Of a DNA stretch of 64,000 nt, positions 7,983 to 18,811 are shown piece by piece (positions within the stretch are counted from its first letter, which is position 1; each line of letters starts with the position of its first letter). Source of the DNA: Streptococcus oralis subsp. tigurinus. GTDB lineage: Bacteria; Bacillota; Bacilli; Lactobacillales; Streptococcaceae. Location: contig NZ_AP018338.1 of the NCBI RefSeq assembly GCF_002356415.1, forward strand, positions 1,178,001 through 1,242,000, read 5' to 3'. Under the pieces are notes generated by a model that made no database searches, had not been told where the DNA came from, and saw only the letters and a program-made list of their open reading frames with translations. A program made the position numbers and the translations under genes.

Positions 7983-8837
7983 TTAAATCAACTCTGTCCC
8001 AAACTGATCTTGCTTGATTTTACCAGCCTTCATCAAGCCACCGAGTGCTTTCTTGAACTGACCTTTAGAAATGCCAAAGGTTGCCTTGATGTCCTCAGGA
8101 GATGACTTATCATTTAAGGTCATGAAACCGCCATTGCTTTCCAAGTAGGTCAAAATCATCTGAGCATCATTTTCCAACATTTCAAAGGAACGTGGTTTGA
8201 GGGATAGGTTCAAAGTACGATCCACTTCACGGAAACCAATGACACGCACATCTAACACTTGCCCCAAACGTGGCTCTGCGTAGCGTTCACTTGGGTGAAT
8301 GAAACCAAGCATGTTATTCTCTGGCAGATAGACAAAGGTCCCTGACAGCTTGAGACGGTAAACAATAGCTGGCCAGTTTTGGTTCTGCATGTTGTTGTAG
8401 GCAGGACGAGCCAGACGTTGGAAATCTTCTTGATAAGCCAAGAGTCCCCAGATACGGTCTTTCTTGTCCACTTCAAGGCGGATGTAGAGTTTGTCCCCCT
8501 TCTTAGGCCAGAGTTCCTTGAGCTCAGGGAGAATATCAAGCGAAACCACAATTTCCTTATCGGGTAGACTTGTATCCACAAAGACACCCAAGTCCTTACG
8601 AACTTCTGTTACGGTTCCCCAACCAAATTGGTCCTGAGTCGCAGTCACTTCTAAGGTTGTCAGGCGAAGTTTTTGCTTCATGTCCGTGTAGGCAAAACCT
8701 TTGACCGTATCCCCTACTGTATGTTGACCTTCTTCCTTGGCAAGTGCATAGGTTTGACCATCCTTTTGCACAAAGTAAAAACGGTCATTTTCATCGATGA
8801 TAAGTCCAACGATAAAACTTGCAAGATTTGTATTCAT
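7983..8837 (-). CDS. cvfB: CvfB, S1-domain RNA-binding virulence regulator
   Basis: A 284-residue cytoplasmic protein with three S1-like RNA-binding segments followed by a C-terminal winged helix (DIKATFGISKGQFKKALGGL). The CvfB/YitL family influences virulence-gene expression in Staphylococcus and Streptococcus. I chose ATG at 8837 because AAGGA precedes it directly; an upstream TTG extension would add 13 unrelated residues that overlap the frr terminator. It follows frr after a terminator-like hairpin, so it is only partly coupled to that operon. Confidence 0.9.
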   Translation of the reverse strand: MNTNLASFIVGLIIDENDRFYFVQKDGQTYALAKEEGQHTVGDTVKGFAYTDMKQKLRLTTLEVTATQDQFGWGTVTEVRKDLGVFVDTSLPDKEIVVSLDILPELKELWPKKGDKLYIRLEVDKKDRIWGLLAYQEDFQRLARPAYNNMQNQNWPAIVYRLKLSGTFVYLPENNMLGFIHPSERYAEPRLGQVLDVRVIGFREVDRTLNLSLKPRSFEMLENDAQMILTYLESNGGFMTLNDKSSPEDIKATFGISKGQFKKALGGLMKAGKIKQDQFGTELI

Positions 8838-8852
8838 ATTTCCTTCTTTCGA

Positions 8853-8882
8853 ATAAAACTCAGCCAGCAATGCCAACTGAGT
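8853..8882 (-). terminator. Terminator after frr
   Basis: An 11-base-pair stem with several G-T pairs, closed by ACTCAG/CTGAGT, three-base loop, followed on the minus strand by TTTTAT. It separates frr from cvfB and is probably partly read through. Confidence 0.7.
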
Positions 8883-8897
8883 TTTTCTGTTTATTTC

Positions 8898-9455
8898 TTA
8901 GACTTCCAAAAGTTCTTTTTCCTTGTTGGCAGTCATATCGTCGATGTGTTTCACAGCATCGTCTGTTACTTTTTGAATATCTTTTTCAAGGGTCTTCAAT
9001 TCATCTTCAGTGATTTCTTTTGCTTTTTCTTGTTTCTTAGCTTCGTCCATAGCATCACGACGGATGTTACGAATAGCTACTTTGGCATTTTCACCGACCT
9101 TCTTCACTTCTTTAGCAAGGTCACGACGAGTTTCTTCTGTAAGAGCTGGAATAACCAAGCGAATCACAGAACCGTCATTAGCTGGTGTGATACCAAGGTC
9201 AGAAGCGTTCAAGGCGCGTTCGATGTTTTTCAATGAAGACTTGTCAAATGGCGTTACTAACAAAACACGCGCTTCTGGAATAGTGATAGAAGCGATTTGA
9301 TTAAGAGGTGTTTCGACACCATAGTATTCAACAGTAATACGGTCAAGCAAGCTTGCATTAGCACGACCTGCACGGATACCTCCAAATTCACGAGCAAGTG
9401 AGTGGTGAGACTGAGTCATTCTCTCTTTCGCTTTTTCAATAATTGCGTTAGCCAT
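8898..9455 (-). CDS. frr: Ribosome recycling factor
   Basis: A 185-residue tRNA-mimic protein that, with EF-G, splits post-termination ribosomes. It has the canonical elements [28 protein letters not shown] at the N-terminus (cited here only in part as [17 protein letters not shown]), the domain II segment [16 protein letters not shown], and a long C-terminal helical arm ([13 protein letters not shown]). Length is exactly typical. It lies 8 bases after pyrH, the usual pyrH-frr operon of Firmicutes. Confidence 0.97.
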   Translation of the reverse strand: MANAIIEKAKERMTQSHHSLAREFGGIRAGRANASLLDRITVEYYGVETPLNQIASITIPEARVLLVTPFDKSSLKNIERALNASDLGITPANDGSVIRLVIPALTEETRRDLAKEVKKVGENAKVAIRNIRRDAMDEAKKQEKAKEITEDELKTLEKDIQKVTDDAVKHIDDMTANKEKELLEV

Positions 9456-9463
9456 AATCTTTC

Positions 9464-10201
9464 TTATTCCTTTTCTTCGATATTATTTGAAACTGTTGTT
9501 CCGATATTTTCACCAAATACGACACGTTTGATGTTGCCTGGTTGGTTCATATTGAAGACAACCAAGTCAATGTCGTTATCCATTGAGAGGGTTGAAGCTG
9601 TTGAGTCCATGATACGAAGACCTTTGTTGATAACATCACGGTGAGTCAATTCTTCAAACTTAACGGCTGTCTTATCTTTCTTAGGATCGGCATTGTAAAC
9701 ACCATCTACGCCATTTTTAGCCATCAGAATGGCATCTGCTTCGATTTCAGCTGCACGAAGAGCCGCTGTTGTATCTGTTGAGAAGTAAGGTGAACCAATT
9801 CCGGCACCAAAGATAACGATACGGCCTTTTTCAAGATGACGAAGGGCACGTCCACGTACATAAGGTTCTGCCACTTGTTGCATAGCAATGGCAGTTTGCA
9901 CACGCGTATCTACGCCAACTTGCTGCAATGAATCTGCCATCACAAGAGCATTCATAACGGTCCCAAGCATTCCAGTGTAATCTGCCTGAACACGGTCCAT
10001 TCCTGCTTCTGCAGCAGGCTCTCCACGCCAGAGATTCCCTCCACCAATAACAAGGGCAATTTCAATACCTAAGCTATGAACTTCTTGAATCTCTTTTGCG
10101 ATTGTTTGAACTGTTTGGATATCAATCCCTACGCCACGTTCACCAGCAAGGGCTTCACCTGATAACTTGATTAAAATACGTTTATACTTGGGGTTCGCCA
10201 T
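9464..10201 (-). CDS. pyrH: UMP kinase
   Basis: A 245-residue hexameric kinase of the amino-acid-kinase fold that phosphorylates UMP to UDP. It shows [14 protein letters not shown] at the N-terminus, [12 protein letters not shown] (phosphate binding) near residue 55 and [19 protein letters not shown] near residue 130. First gene of the pyrH-frr operon, with an extended -10 promoter about 30 bases upstream. Enzymes of this group are usually controlled allosterically by UTP and GTP; the sequence shows no PyrR loop here. Confidence 0.97.
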   Translation of the reverse strand: MANPKYKRILIKLSGEALAGERGVGIDIQTVQTIAKEIQEVHSLGIEIALVIGGGNLWRGEPAAEAGMDRVQADYTGMLGTVMNALVMADSLQQVGVDTRVQTAIAMQQVAEPYVRGRALRHLEKGRIVIFGAGIGSPYFSTDTTAALRAAEIEADAILMAKNGVDGVYNADPKKDKTAVKFEELTHRDVINKGLRIMDSTASTLSMDNDIDLVVFNMNQPGNIKRVVFGENIGTTVSNNIEEKE

Positions 10202-10228
10202 TTTTACTCTCCTTTTTTCATCCTACCT

Positions 10229-10236
10229 ATTTTATC
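10229..10236 (-). promoter_or_regulatory. Extended -10 promoter of pyrH-frr
   Basis: TGA followed by TAAAAT on the minus strand (-10 at 10234-10229), 28 bases before the pyrH ATG. The -35 region is weak. Confidence 0.5.
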
Positions 10237-10284
10237 ACAATTTCTAAGATTTTTATAGTACCATGAGCAATTCTTTCAAAAAAA

Positions 10285-11619
10285 TTAGACAGTTAAAAAT
10301 TCCTCTAAGTCGGTAAGGGCACGCTCTGCAATTTTTTCATAACGAGCCTTCTTATCACGGATACTCTCGCCTTCCAACTCCTTGATAATGCCAAAGTTGA
10401 CATTCATGGGTTGGAAATGTTTGCTATCTGCATGAGTGATGTAATGAGCCAGACTTCCAATCGCTGTTGTCTCTGGGAAAATAGCCTCGCTTTCTCCTTT
10501 AAAGAGTCGAGCTGCGTTAATACCTGCAACCAAGCCTGAGGCTGCTGACTCAACATAGCCTTCCACACCCGTCATTTGACCAGCAAAGAAAAGGTTTGGT
10601 TGTTTCTTAGAACGGTAAGTCTGTTCAAGAAGATTTGGTGAATCCATATAAGAATTGCGATGCATGACCCCATAGCGAACAAACTCCGCATTTTCAAGAC
10701 CTGGAATCATTTGGAAGACACGTTTTTGTTCTCCCCATTTGAGGTGGGTCTGGAAACCAACGATATTGTAGAGACTACCAGCCGCATTATCCTGACGAAG
10801 CTGGACGACCGCATAAGGTGTTTTAAATTCTCCATCACGAGGGCCTGTGTAGTCCTCTGGGTACTCCAGACCAACTGGTTTCATAGGGCCATAAAGCATG
10901 GTTTTAATGCCACGTTTTGCCATGACTTCAATCGGCATACAACCTTCAAAGTACTTTTCTTTTTCAAAAGAATTGAGCGGAGCTTCCTCCGCATTGACCA
11001 AGGCTTCATGGAAATCCATAAACTCTTGCTTGGTCATCGGAGCATTGAGGTAGGCTGCCTCTCCCTTATCATAACGAGATTTGAGATAAACTTTGCTCAT
11101 ATCGATAGTATTGACATCGATAATAGGTGCTGCAGCGTCGTAGAAATAGAAACCATCACCGTCATTGAGGGCATGAATCTTCTCAGCTAGGGTATCACTA
11201 GTCAAAGGACCAGTAGCGACAACTGTAATAACATCAGTCGGCAACTCTGTAATTTCATCACGCACCACTTCAATCAAGGGATGATTAGCTACTTTTTCGG
11301 TCACCATTTGAGAGAAGCCATCGCGGTCCACCGCAAGGGCCCCGCCTGCAGGAACACGTGTAGCTTCTGCTGATTCCAAGATAACAGAACCCAAGCGACG
11401 CATTTCTTCCTTGAGAAGCCCAACAGCATTTGTCAGAGCATCTCCACGAAGAGAATTGGAACAAACTAACTCAGCAAAATTGTCTGTTTTGTGCTGGGGT
11501 GTTGACTTGACACCACGCATTTCATAGAGTTTAACTGGAATACCACGCTCTGCGATTTGGTAGGCAGCTTCAGACCCTGCTAAACCTGCTCCGATAACAT
11601 TGATATAAGATTGAGACAC
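10285..11619 (-). CDS. trmFO: TrmFO, folate-dependent tRNA m5U54 methyltransferase
   Basis: A 444-residue FAD enzyme that makes ribothymidine at position 54 of tRNA using methylenetetrahydrofolate (old name gid). The FAD motif [20 protein letters not shown] is at the N-terminus, and the catalytic-type cysteines lie in [10 protein letters not shown] and FEGCMPIE. C-terminal [26 protein letters not shown] is family-specific, quoted here as [17 protein letters not shown]. The start is GTG at 11619 behind AAAGAGGT. It has its own extended -10 promoter after the rsmI terminator. Confidence 0.96.
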   Translation of the reverse strand: MSQSYINVIGAGLAGSEAAYQIAERGIPVKLYEMRGVKSTPQHKTDNFAELVCSNSLRGDALTNAVGLLKEEMRRLGSVILESAEATRVPAGGALAVDRDGFSQMVTEKVANHPLIEVVRDEITELPTDVITVVATGPLTSDTLAEKIHALNDGDGFYFYDAAAPIIDVNTIDMSKVYLKSRYDKGEAAYLNAPMTKQEFMDFHEALVNAEEAPLNSFEKEKYFEGCMPIEVMAKRGIKTMLYGPMKPVGLEYPEDYTGPRDGEFKTPYAVVQLRQDNAAGSLYNIVGFQTHLKWGEQKRVFQMIPGLENAEFVRYGVMHRNSYMDSPNLLEQTYRSKKQPNLFFAGQMTGVEGYVESAASGLVAGINAARLFKGESEAIFPETTAIGSLAHYITHADSKHFQPMNVNFGIIKELEGESIRDKKARYEKIAERALTDLEEFLTV

Positions 11620-11714
11620 GACACTAATACCTCTTTGGGTGGAATATCAGTCCATATTCAAACAAGCCACTGGATTGTTTGACACCCACAAATCTTTCTA
11701 ATTTTTCTTTTACT

Positions 11715-11723
11715 AGTATAACA
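11715..11723 (-). promoter_or_regulatory. Extended -10 promoter of trmFO
   Basis: TGT then TATACT on the minus strand (-10 at 11720-11715), overlapping the end of the rsmI terminator T-run. It predicts a leader of about 90 bases. Confidence 0.5.
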
Positions 11724-11749
11724 AAAAAAGGGAAGAAGGCAAACTTCCC
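11723..11749 (-). terminator. Terminator of the tmk-holB-yabA-rsmI operon
   Basis: Stem GGGAAG/CTTCCC, eight-base loop, then seven T on the minus strand, immediately after the rsmI stop codon. Confidence 0.88.
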
Positions 11750-11752
11750 TGT

Positions 11753-12631
11753 TTAGTCGTTGGATTGTTTCTCTTCCCAATCGTGGTAGGCAGCATAGAG
11801 CTGACTTTTATTCCACTGGTAGAGTTTCGCAACTTCCTTAATGGCTTGATTTTTCTTCATTCCTTGCTGGATACGAGCTTGGATTTCTGAAAACAAGTCC
11901 TCCTCGTCCTTTTCCTCCACATCCTGACTGGCACCTTCAACGATGAGAAGGCACTCACCCTTGAGTGGCGTTTCAGCCACGCTTTCAAGCAATTCAGAGA
12001 TCTTTCCTCGTTGGTATTCTTCATAGATTTTGGTCAATTCCCTGACCAAGACAACCGAGCGGTCGCCGTAGACTTCTAGCATATTTTCCAATGTATCTGC
12101 CACACGATGGGGCGATTCGTAGAAAATCTGAGTTTCTGGATAGTCTTTTTTTGAGTCGAAAAATTGCTTCTGCTGGCCTGATTTTCTCGGTAAGAATCCG
12201 TAAAAAATATGTGGTTGTGGCGCCAATCCGCTAGCAATCAAGGCAGAAATCCCTGCAGAGGCACCTGGAACTGTGACAACTGCAATCTCTTCCTCGATGG
12301 CTGCCTTGACTAAATCGTGACCAGGATCCGAGATGCTGGGCAGACCCGCATCAGAAACCTGAGCAATACTTTGTCCCGCCTTCAGAAAACCAATCAGATC
12401 AGAAATTTTTTCCTTGGCATTGTGCTCATGAAAACTGATCTGTTTGGTCGAAATATCAAAATGCTTGAGTAAGAGACCTGTATTGCGCGTGTCCTCAGCA
12501 GCAATCCAGTCCACCTCTTTCAATGTCTGGATGGCACGAAAGGTCATATCATCTAGATTACCAATCGGCGTTGCCACTAGATATAGCTTGCCATAGGGAG
12601 ACTGCCCCTTAAAACTTTTTTGAATCTGCAT
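11753..12631 (-). CDS. rsmI: rRNA (cytidine-2'-O)-methyltransferase RsmI
   Basis: A 292-residue SAM-dependent enzyme that 2'-O-methylates C1402 of 16S rRNA. It has the tetrapyrrole-methylase fold: LYLVATPIGNLDDMTFRA at the N-terminus, IAAEDTRNTGLLLKHF near residue 45, VSDAGLPSISDPG near residue 105 and VTVPGASAGISALIASGL near residue 130. Last gene of the tmk-holB-yabA-rsmI operon, starting two bases after yabA, and followed by a clear terminator. Confidence 0.96.
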   Translation of the reverse strand: MQIQKSFKGQSPYGKLYLVATPIGNLDDMTFRAIQTLKEVDWIAAEDTRNTGLLLKHFDISTKQISFHEHNAKEKISDLIGFLKAGQSIAQVSDAGLPSISDPGHDLVKAAIEEEIAVVTVPGASAGISALIASGLAPQPHIFYGFLPRKSGQQKQFFDSKKDYPETQIFYESPHRVADTLENMLEVYGDRSVVLVRELTKIYEEYQRGKISELLESVAETPLKGECLLIVEGASQDVEEKDEEDLFSEIQARIQQGMKKNQAIKEVAKLYQWNKSQLYAAYHDWEEKQSND

Positions 12632-12633
12632 GC

Positions 12634-12951
12634 CTACTCCCTGTACAACAACTCGTCACAGAACATACATTCCTCGTCCTGCTCTCGACGTTGTCCATAA
12701 AAATCATTACAAACGTGAAATCCGTCTTTATAGATCCTACGGACGCTTTCACGAACATGCTTGGCCTTGACAGGTGTATCTGCTTCTACCTCGCCCAAGC
12801 GTTCACGCAACTTACTGTTTTCCAAGCGAAGAGCTGTATTTTCCTCTACCAGGCTCTTGAGATTTTTCTTGATGGCTTCCACATCGGCTAAGGTCACCAA
12901 TAACTGTTGGGAAAAATCGTCCAGCGCATCAAATAATTCTTTTTTGTCCAT
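12634..12951 (-). CDS. yabA: YabA, replication initiation control protein
   Basis: A 105-residue negative regulator of chromosome replication that binds DnaA and the DnaN clamp. The N-terminal half is a leucine-zipper coiled coil (about residues 1-60, [20 protein letters not shown]). The C-terminal zinc domain is seen as HVCNDFYG and ECMFCDELL. Length and context between holB and rsmI are typical of streptococci. The yaaT gene found beside yabA in some Firmicutes is absent here. Confidence 0.95.
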   Translation of the reverse strand: MDKKELFDALDDFSQQLLVTLADVEAIKKNLKSLVEENTALRLENSKLRERLGEVEADTPVKAKHVRESVRRIYKDGFHVCNDFYGQRREQDEECMFCDELLYRE

Positions 12952-12987
12952 AAACCAGCCCTTTCCTTTCTTTATCCTTCATTGAGT

Positions 12988-13878
12988 TTATATTTCTTTC
13001 AAGACCAGATATTCCATGGCATTTTGAAAGCTGACATTAGCCTGCCACATTTTTCTAGCTTCTAGCAAATCTTGTAAAATCTGTCGGATCCTTGCTTGCA
13101 AGAGGTCCTGCCCACAGAGAACTTCAAGGATTCGCAAGACCTGATCCTGCTTTTCCTTATCATCAGCTAAGCTGGCTAATTTAGCCACTTGCAAATAACT
13201 CTCTTTTTTCTTGGCTACTAACCAAGTCAGTAAGCGCTCGCTTTCATCAACTATAGTCCAAAAGCTTGCCTGATTGACCAACTTTTCAGCTTCAGCTTGT
13301 GATTGACAAAACTGGGCTAAAAGAGTCGCCTTTTTCTTAACCAGTCCCATTTGTTCTAAGAGCAAGATGAGCTTTTCTTCTTGCTTTTTAAAGTGGAAAA
13401 TCTGGGTCCGACTACGGATAGTCGGCAACACCTTTTCCTCATCACTAGTTAAGAAGAAAATGTAAACTTCACTCTGGGGTTCTTCGATGACCTTGAGCAG
13501 AGAATTAGCCGCGTTAGGATGCATTTTCTCCGCCTGCTCGATAATAAAAACCTGCTGCTGACTTTCAATCCCTGCTTGAGAAAACTGACCCACCAATTCC
13601 CGAATGCGTTCTGTCTTGATGACCTGATTAACAGGCTTAATCAAGGTGACATCTGGAAATTCTTCCTGCTCAATCAGCTTACAGTTTCGGCATTTCTCAC
13701 ATGGTAGAACGCCTACTTTATCCGTACAAAAGAGGCTCTTAGCCAAAAACTGCGCCATTTCCAAGCTTCCAAAGAAACCTGAAAAGAGATAGGCGTGATT
13801 GAGCTGATCTTGTTCTAGGATACGGACAAAGCGGTCAAACTGGTCTGGTTGCCAAGCCTTTAGTTGATCTTGTTTCAT
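12988..13878 (-). CDS. holB: DNA polymerase III subunit delta'
   Basis: A 296-residue clamp-loader subunit. The AAA+ fold lacks a working Walker A ([11 protein letters not shown] where GxxGxGK is expected), normal for delta'. It keeps the zinc-binding [12 protein letters not shown] near residue 60, the sensor region [20 protein letters not shown] near residue 118, and [11 protein letters not shown] near residue 165. It overlaps the end of tmk by four bases (ATGA) and precedes yabA, a conserved replication operon. Confidence 0.94.
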   Translation of the reverse strand: MKQDQLKAWQPDQFDRFVRILEQDQLNHAYLFSGFFGSLEMAQFLAKSLFCTDKVGVLPCEKCRNCKLIEQEEFPDVTLIKPVNQVIKTERIRELVGQFSQAGIESQQQVFIIEQAEKMHPNAANSLLKVIEEPQSEVYIFFLTSDEEKVLPTIRSRTQIFHFKKQEEKLILLLEQMGLVKKKATLLAQFCQSQAEAEKLVNQASFWTIVDESERLLTWLVAKKKESYLQVAKLASLADDKEKQDQVLRILEVLCGQDLLQARIRQILQDLLEARKMWQANVSFQNAMEYLVLKEI

Positions 13879-14513
13879 TTAGCCAAGCCCATTCTGTCAA
13901 ATAAGACTGCCTTGGTAGTTTCCACAACTTGGTCCAAGGGAAGACTGGCATCAATCTTAACAATACGATTTCCTTCTTTGTCCAGAAGAGAAAGGTAGCC
14001 TTGGCGGACTTTTTTGTGCAAGTCTAAGCCTTCCAAATCCAAACGATTGACCTCGCGATCACTATTAGCAGCAATGCGAGCCAGCCCTTCTTCCACCTCA
14101 ATGTCAAAATAAAGGGTCAAATCGGGTTTGAGGCCATCTGTCGCAAAGTGATTGAGCCAATCAATGGCATCAATATCCAAGCCACGACCAAATCCCTGAT
14201 AAGCAACAGAACTATCGATGAAGCGGTCCATAATGACCAACTTGCCAGCTTCAAGGGCTGGAAGAACTTTTTCTACCAAATGCTGCCTACGACTGGCGAT
14301 ATAGAGAAGGAGTTCCGTTTTAGGATCCATCTGCGTATGACTTGGATCCAAAATCACTTGACGAATCTTCTCCCCAATCAAGACTCCACCTGGCTCACGG
14401 GTCGTCAACACCTCTATTCCTTTTTCCTCTAAAATTGGGAGAAGAGCCTCTAAAACGCTGGTCTTCCCTGCTCCCTCCGGTCCCTCAAGAGAAACTAAAA
14501 ATCCTTTTGACAT
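13875..14513 (-). CDS. tmk: Thymidylate kinase
   Basis: A 212-residue kinase that converts dTMP to dTDP. P-loop [13 protein letters not shown] is at residues 8-20, the DR(Y/F/H) motif is [19 protein letters not shown] near residue 92, and LTTREPGG near residue 37 binds the nucleotide. First gene of the operon, with a promoter-like pair upstream. The ribosome site is weak (GAGTTAGAC before ATG). Confidence 0.97.
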   Translation of the reverse strand: MSKGFLVSLEGPEGAGKTSVLEALLPILEEKGIEVLTTREPGGVLIGEKIRQVILDPSHTQMDPKTELLLYIASRRQHLVEKVLPALEAGKLVIMDRFIDSSVAYQGFGRGLDIDAIDWLNHFATDGLKPDLTLYFDIEVEEGLARIAANSDREVNRLDLEGLDLHKKVRQGYLSLLDKEGNRIVKIDASLPLDQVVETTKAVLFDRMGLAK

Positions 14514-14543
14514 GTCTAACTCATTTCTTTTTTTCTACCTTCT

Positions 14544-14574
14544 ATTCTATCAAAAAAATAGAGGTTTGTGACAA
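14544..14574 (-). promoter_or_regulatory. Probable promoter of the tmk operon
   Basis: TTGTCA at 14574-14569 and TAGAAT at 14549-14544 on the minus strand. The spacer is long (19 bases), which lowers confidence. Confidence 0.45.
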
Positions 14575-14605
14575 TCTTTTTATCTTCTCATTCCATGCAC
14601 CATAA

Positions 14606-14629
14606 AAGAGGCAGGCAAAGCCACCTCTT
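14606..14629 (-). terminator. Weak terminator at the end of proBAC
   Basis: Hairpin AAGAGG/CCTCTT with an inner GGC/GCC pair; its 5' arm overlaps the proC stop codon. Only four T follow, so termination may be incomplete. Confidence 0.5.
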
Positions 14630-15425
14630 ATTTACCTAGTTCTTGTGTTCGTTTATAGGCTTGACCAACTGCATCCATGACTATACCTCTAAAGGCATGT
14701 TCTTCCAGACTCGCTACACCAGCAATAGTCGAACCTCCTGGGCTGCAAACTTGGTCTTTCAAAACTCCAGGATGTTGCTGGCTTTCGAGAACCATTTGTC
14801 CAGCGCCGACTACTGTTTGGGCTGCCATTTTCAAAGCCCTTTCTCGGGGCAATCCTGTCTGCACACCCGCATCTGCTAAAGCCTCGATAAAAAGGTAGAC
14901 AAAGGCTGGTCCACAACCTGCAAGACCTGTCGCAGCATCGATTAAGCCATCCCCAAGTTCAACCAAGAGGCCAGCCTTGGCTAATAACTGACAAAAGAGT
15001 TCCCTGTCCTCAGCACGACAGTTTGCTGACATGGAATAACTAATCACTCCTTGGCCGATAGCCACTGGTGTATTGGGCATGATGCGAATAATCCGGTGTT
15101 GACTTGGCAGAAGACTTGCCAGTTTTTCCAAAGTCAATCCAGCCGCCATAGAAATCAAAAGAAGACTCTCTCTTTTTTCAAGGATGGTCTGGTATTGAGA
15201 AAGCAAGTCTGAGAACTGAGCAGGCTTAACTCCTAGAAAAATCACATCTGCTTCTGCAAAAATTTCTTCATTGCTGGAAGCCTGACCACCGAAATTAGTG
15301 ATGAAAGCATCTACTTTCGCTTGACTACGATTGGCAAGGAGAATCTGAGCACCCGTCTTGGCCTGCAAAACAGCCTTAGCCAAGCTAGCTCCCATATTTC
15401 CCAAACCGATAAATCCAATCTTCAT
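14628..15425 (-). CDS. proC: Pyrroline-5-carboxylate reductase
   Basis: A 265-residue NAD(P)H enzyme for the last step of proline synthesis. Rossmann motif MKIGFIGLGNMGASLA is at the N-terminus, MPNTPVAIGQG near residue 115, and the C-terminal dimer domain has AGCGPAFVYLFIEALADAG and CSPGGSTIAGVASLE. Length is normal. Third gene of the proB-proA-proC operon, four bases after proA. Confidence 0.97.
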   Translation of the reverse strand: MKIGFIGLGNMGASLAKAVLQAKTGAQILLANRSQAKVDAFITNFGGQASSNEEIFAEADVIFLGVKPAQFSDLLSQYQTILEKRESLLLISMAAGLTLEKLASLLPSQHRIIRIMPNTPVAIGQGVISYSMSANCRAEDRELFCQLLAKAGLLVELGDGLIDAATGLAGCGPAFVYLFIEALADAGVQTGLPRERALKMAAQTVVGAGQMVLESQQHPGVLKDQVCSPGGSTIAGVASLEEHAFRGIVMDAVGQAYKRTQELGK

Positions 15426-15428
15426 CTC

Positions 15429-16691
15429 TTACTCCCTTATCTGTCCGTCACCAGTAACCACATACTTGTAGCTGGTCAACTCTTTCAAGCCCATAGGCCC
15501 ACGCGCATGCAGTTTCTGAGTAGAAATCCCCATCTCACATCCAAGACCAAATTGCCCACCATCAGTGAAACGCGTTGAGGCATTGACATAAACTGCTGCA
15601 GAGTCCACTTGATCTGTAAAGTAAGCTGCAGCTTCAGCATTTTCCGTCACAATGGCATCCGAATGATGGGTACTGTGAGCTTCAATATGGGAAACTGCTT
15701 CTTCTAAACTGCTCACAACCTTAACTGCTAGGATATAATCTAAAAACTCGGTATCAAAGTCTTGAGTCTCAGCTGCTCGACCTGAAAGAAACTGACTTGC
15801 TTTGCTATCTAGGCGGAATTGAATCGGTTCCAGCCCAGCTTCTTCCCGACTTGTAACCAGAACTTGCTCCAAGCGAGGAAGGAAATCCGCTGCCTTGTCT
15901 TCATGAACCAGCAAAACCTCCATGGCATTGCAGACAGAAGGACGACTAGTTTTAGCATTGTTGATGATCGATAGAGCCTTGTCTTCGTCTGCATCCTTAT
16001 CTACATAGACATGGACAATCCCAGTCCCTGTCTCAATAACAGGTACGATAGCATTCTGAACCACGGCATTTATCAAACCAGCCCCTCCACGAGGAATGAG
16101 GAGGTCTAGATAGCCCTTGGCCTTCATCATGGCATAGCTGCTTTCACGGCTAGTATCTTCCACCAGTTGAATCACATCTGGGTGAATGGTAGTCGTCTCC
16201 AAGCCCTTCTTCAAGGCTGTGACAATGGCATGGGCTGTTTGATAGGCATCCTTACCACTACGAAGAACAACCGCATTTCCACTCTTGAGAGCCAAAGCAG
16301 CCGCGTCAGACGTCACATTTGGACGACTTTCGTAGATAATACCAATAACCCCCATGGCCACACGTTTTTTGGTGATAAGCAAGCCATTTTCAAGATGACT
16401 TGTTTCTAAGACTTCACCAATGGGATCTGGTAAAGCAACCACTTCACGAATCCCTCTTGCCATCGCTTCTATACGTCCCGCATCCAAATAAAGACGGTCT
16501 AGCATAACATCTGAGATTTTACCTTTGGCCGCTGCCATATCAAGGGCATTGGCCGCTAAAATCTCCTCAGTAGCTGCCAATAAATAATCAGCCATGGCTA
16601 GCAAGGCTTGGTTTTTTACTGCTTCACTGGCAGTATTGATTGATTTTTTAACAGCCTGTACCTGTTCAAATTGTTCTTGTGTACTTACCAT
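15429..16691 (-). CDS. proA: Gamma-glutamyl phosphate reductase
   Basis: A 420-residue aldehyde-dehydrogenase-fold enzyme that reduces gamma-glutamyl phosphate in proline synthesis. Family marks are [20 protein letters not shown] near residue 110, [13 protein letters not shown] near residue 200, and [15 protein letters not shown] with the catalytic Cys near residue 255. The C-terminal [20 protein letters not shown] is typical. Second gene of proBAC, nine bases after proB. Confidence 0.97.
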   Translation of the reverse strand: MVSTQEQFEQVQAVKKSINTASEAVKNQALLAMADYLLAATEEILAANALDMAAAKGKISDVMLDRLYLDAGRIEAMARGIREVVALPDPIGEVLETSHLENGLLITKKRVAMGVIGIIYESRPNVTSDAAALALKSGNAVVLRSGKDAYQTAHAIVTALKKGLETTTIHPDVIQLVEDTSRESSYAMMKAKGYLDLLIPRGGAGLINAVVQNAIVPVIETGTGIVHVYVDKDADEDKALSIINNAKTSRPSVCNAMEVLLVHEDKAADFLPRLEQVLVTSREEAGLEPIQFRLDSKASQFLSGRAAETQDFDTEFLDYILAVKVVSSLEEAVSHIEAHSTHHSDAIVTENAEAAAYFTDQVDSAAVYVNASTRFTDGGQFGLGCEMGISTQKLHARGPMGLKELTSYKYVVTGDGQIRE

Positions 16692-16700
16692 CGTTCACCT

Positions 16701-17810
16701 CTAAAATTCTGTAAAGAGCAGCTGGATTTCAGGAGTGATGGAAATCCAGTCATCACGGTGAATCAAGCCTCCCTTAGCTTTTTGAGAACGGAGCATATCT
16801 TCTAGAGCTGAGACGCCAAATTGGACACGTCCCTTTCCAAGAGATTGACCTGTTTCTTTATCTGCTACTGTTACAATATCGTGGTAAGAGAAGTTTCCTT
16901 CCACTTCTACCACACCCGATAAAAGGAGACTTTTCCCGTTTTTTGAAAGTGCCTCTGCAGCTCCACCATCTACCCAAATCGTTCCCTGACTTTGTGCATA
17001 GAAAGCCAGCCATTGTTTCTGGGTACGAAGTCCCTTCTCTTGCGCAACAAAGAAGGAACCATCCCTAGTTTCTTCCGCTGCCTCAATCAAGGCATCTGAT
17101 TTCAAGGAAGAGCAGATATAGACTGGCACACCCGACTCCGTCGCAATCGTAGCCGCCTTGATTTTTGTCAGCATACCCCCAGTTCCGTTTGACGAACCTG
17201 CTCCACCAGCCATATCAATAATCTCATGATTGATGGTCTCAATTCTCTCCAAACGCTTAGCTGTTGGATCCAAATTAGGATTTCCAGTATAGAGGCCGTC
17301 CACATCAGTCAAGAGAACCAAAAGATCCGCCTGAACCATCGCCGCTACCTGGGCACTCAGGGTGTCATTATCACCCACCTTGAGTTCGTCAATGACGACA
17401 CTGTCATTTTCATTGATGATGGGAATGGCACCACGATGAAGCAATACAGACAAGGCCTGATGGGCATTCTTATAGCGACGTTTATCTACAAAATCATCCT
17501 GTGTCAGCAAGATTTGTGCAGAAACGATCTGGCGCATGAGGAGGTTGGTTGTGTATTCCTCCAACAAAAGTCCCTGACCAACTGCAGCCGAAGCTTGTTT
17601 ATCTGCAATCTTGGTCGGACGTTTTTTAAAACCCAAAGCCCCAAATCCAGCGGCAACTGCCCCAGATGACACTAAAATCAACTCATGTCCAGCCTCATGC
17701 AGCATAGCCAATTGCTGGGTAATTGCCTTTACTTTACTTCTTAATAAACTCCCGTCTTCATTTGTCAAGGAGGAGGTCCCCACCTTAAAGACGATTCGTT
17801 TGTACTTCAT
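16701..17810 (-). CDS. proB: Glutamate 5-kinase
   Basis: A 369-residue enzyme committing glutamate to proline. The kinase domain has [27 protein letters not shown] and [21 protein letters not shown] is the catalytic loop; a C-terminal PUA domain follows from about residue 275. I chose ATG at 17810, preceded by GGAG. The alternative ATG at 17831 would lie almost on the transcription start predicted from the TATAAT at 17845-17840, so it cannot carry a ribosome site. Confidence 0.95.
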   Translation of the reverse strand: MKYKRIVFKVGTSSLTNEDGSLLRSKVKAITQQLAMLHEAGHELILVSSGAVAAGFGALGFKKRPTKIADKQASAAVGQGLLLEEYTTNLLMRQIVSAQILLTQDDFVDKRRYKNAHQALSVLLHRGAIPIINENDSVVIDELKVGDNDTLSAQVAAMVQADLLVLLTDVDGLYTGNPNLDPTAKRLERIETINHEIIDMAGGAGSSNGTGGMLTKIKAATIATESGVPVYICSSLKSDALIEAAEETRDGSFFVAQEKGLRTQKQWLAFYAQSQGTIWVDGGAAEALSKNGKSLLLSGVVEVEGNFSYHDIVTVADKETGQSLGKGRVQFGVSALEDMLRSQKAKGGLIHRDDWISITPEIQLLFTEF

Positions 17811-17839
17811 ATTCTCACTCCGATTCTTCATATTTATCC

Positions 17840-17848
17840 ATTATAACA
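17840..17848 (-). promoter_or_regulatory. Extended -10 promoter of proBAC
   Basis: TGT followed by consensus TATAAT on the minus strand (-10 at 17845-17840). Predicted start near 17833 gives a leader of about 23 bases to the ATG at 17810. Confidence 0.7.
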
Positions 17849-17879
17849 TGAATACTTTAAAATAGAAAAGACTTGAAAT

Positions 17880-17907
17880 AAAAAAGGTTGAGACAAGACA
17901 TCTCAAC
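17880..17907 (-). terminator. Terminator after rluD
   Basis: Perfect 7-base stem GTTGAGA/TCTCAAC, seven-base loop, followed on the minus strand by C and six T. Confidence 0.88.
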
Positions 17908-17911
17908 TCTT

Positions 17912-18811
17912 TTATCTATTCTCAGTTTTACGCAATCTTTCCAGCGTTTCTTTAAAAATCTCTGGAATATCTGCTGTGAATTCCAAGGTCTCACCTGTTC
18001 TCGGATGGGTAAAACCTAGAGTCTTGGCATGGAGGAATTGTCCATGTCCTTTCAGTGTTTTTCGAGGACCATAGACTTCATCACCAGCGACCGGATGGCC
18101 AATATAAGCCATATGAACACGAATCTGGTGGGTACGCCCTGTTTCCAGTTGAAACTCCACTAAGCTATAATCTCCAAAGCGTTCCAAGACGTGAAAACGT
18201 GTTACTGCAGGCTTTCCTTTAGCAGTCACAGCCTGTTTCTTACGGTCTTTTTCACTACGACCAATCGGCGCTTCAATGACACCACGATCATTGGGAAGAT
18301 TGCCATGAACAATCGCCCAGTATTTGCGGAGAGACTTCTTGTCCTTGAGTTCTTGAGCGAGTGCTAAGTGGGCCTCATCATTTTTTGCAATCATGAGAAG
18401 TCCAGATGTGTCCTTGTCAATGCGGTGAACGATACCCGGTCGGAGAACCCCATTGATACCTGACAAGTCTTTGATATGGTACATGAGGGCATTGACCAAG
18501 GTTCCGCTAGTATGACCAGCACTCGGATGCACCACCATTCCCTGAGGTTTGTTAACAACGGCTACATCCTCATCTTGGTAGATGATATCTAGTGGCAGAT
18601 TCTCAGCCACATACTCTAAAACCTCTGGTTCTGGCACATGGTAGGTGACGATATCTCCCTCTTGGACAGTGTATTTTGCTTTCTTGGCTTGCCCATTAAC
18701 CAAAACTTGTCCAGCCTTGATTTGTTCATTCGCGAGACTGCGTGACAATTCTGTCAGATCCGACAGAGCCTTGTCTAGACGTTGCCCACTAGTTTCAATT
18801 TTTATTTCCAT
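17912..18811 (-). CDS. rluD: Large-subunit pseudouridine synthase RluD family
   Basis: A 299-residue RNA pseudouridine synthase. An N-terminal S4-like RNA-binding domain ([20 protein letters not shown]) precedes the catalytic domain with the RluA-class motif [18 protein letters not shown] near residue 128, containing the catalytic Asp. [22 protein letters not shown] near residue 210 is the conserved C-terminal signature, quoted as [16 protein letters not shown]. It overlaps lspA by 17 bases, the classical lspA-rluD pair. Confidence 0.94.
   Translation of the reverse strand: MEIKIETSGQRLDKALSDLTELSRSLANEQIKAGQVLVNGQAKKAKYTVQEGDIVTYHVPEPEVLEYVAENLPLDIIYQDEDVAVVNKPQGMVVHPSAGHTSGTLVNALMYHIKDLSGINGVLRPGIVHRIDKDTSGLLMIAKNDEAHLALAQELKDKKSLRKYWAIVHGNLPNDRGVIEAPIGRSEKDRKKQAVTAKGKPAVTRFHVLERFGDYSLVEFQLETGRTHQIRVHMAYIGHPVAGDEVYGPRKTLKGHGQFLHAKTLGFTHPRTGETLEFTADIPEIFKETLERLRKTENR

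Noticed and set aside
10660-11190. A 176-residue open frame opposite trmFO
   Set aside because: It lies entirely inside trmFO, has no ribosome site and resembles no family; it is a shadow of the codon pattern. The same holds for 6603-7046 and 17226-17669.
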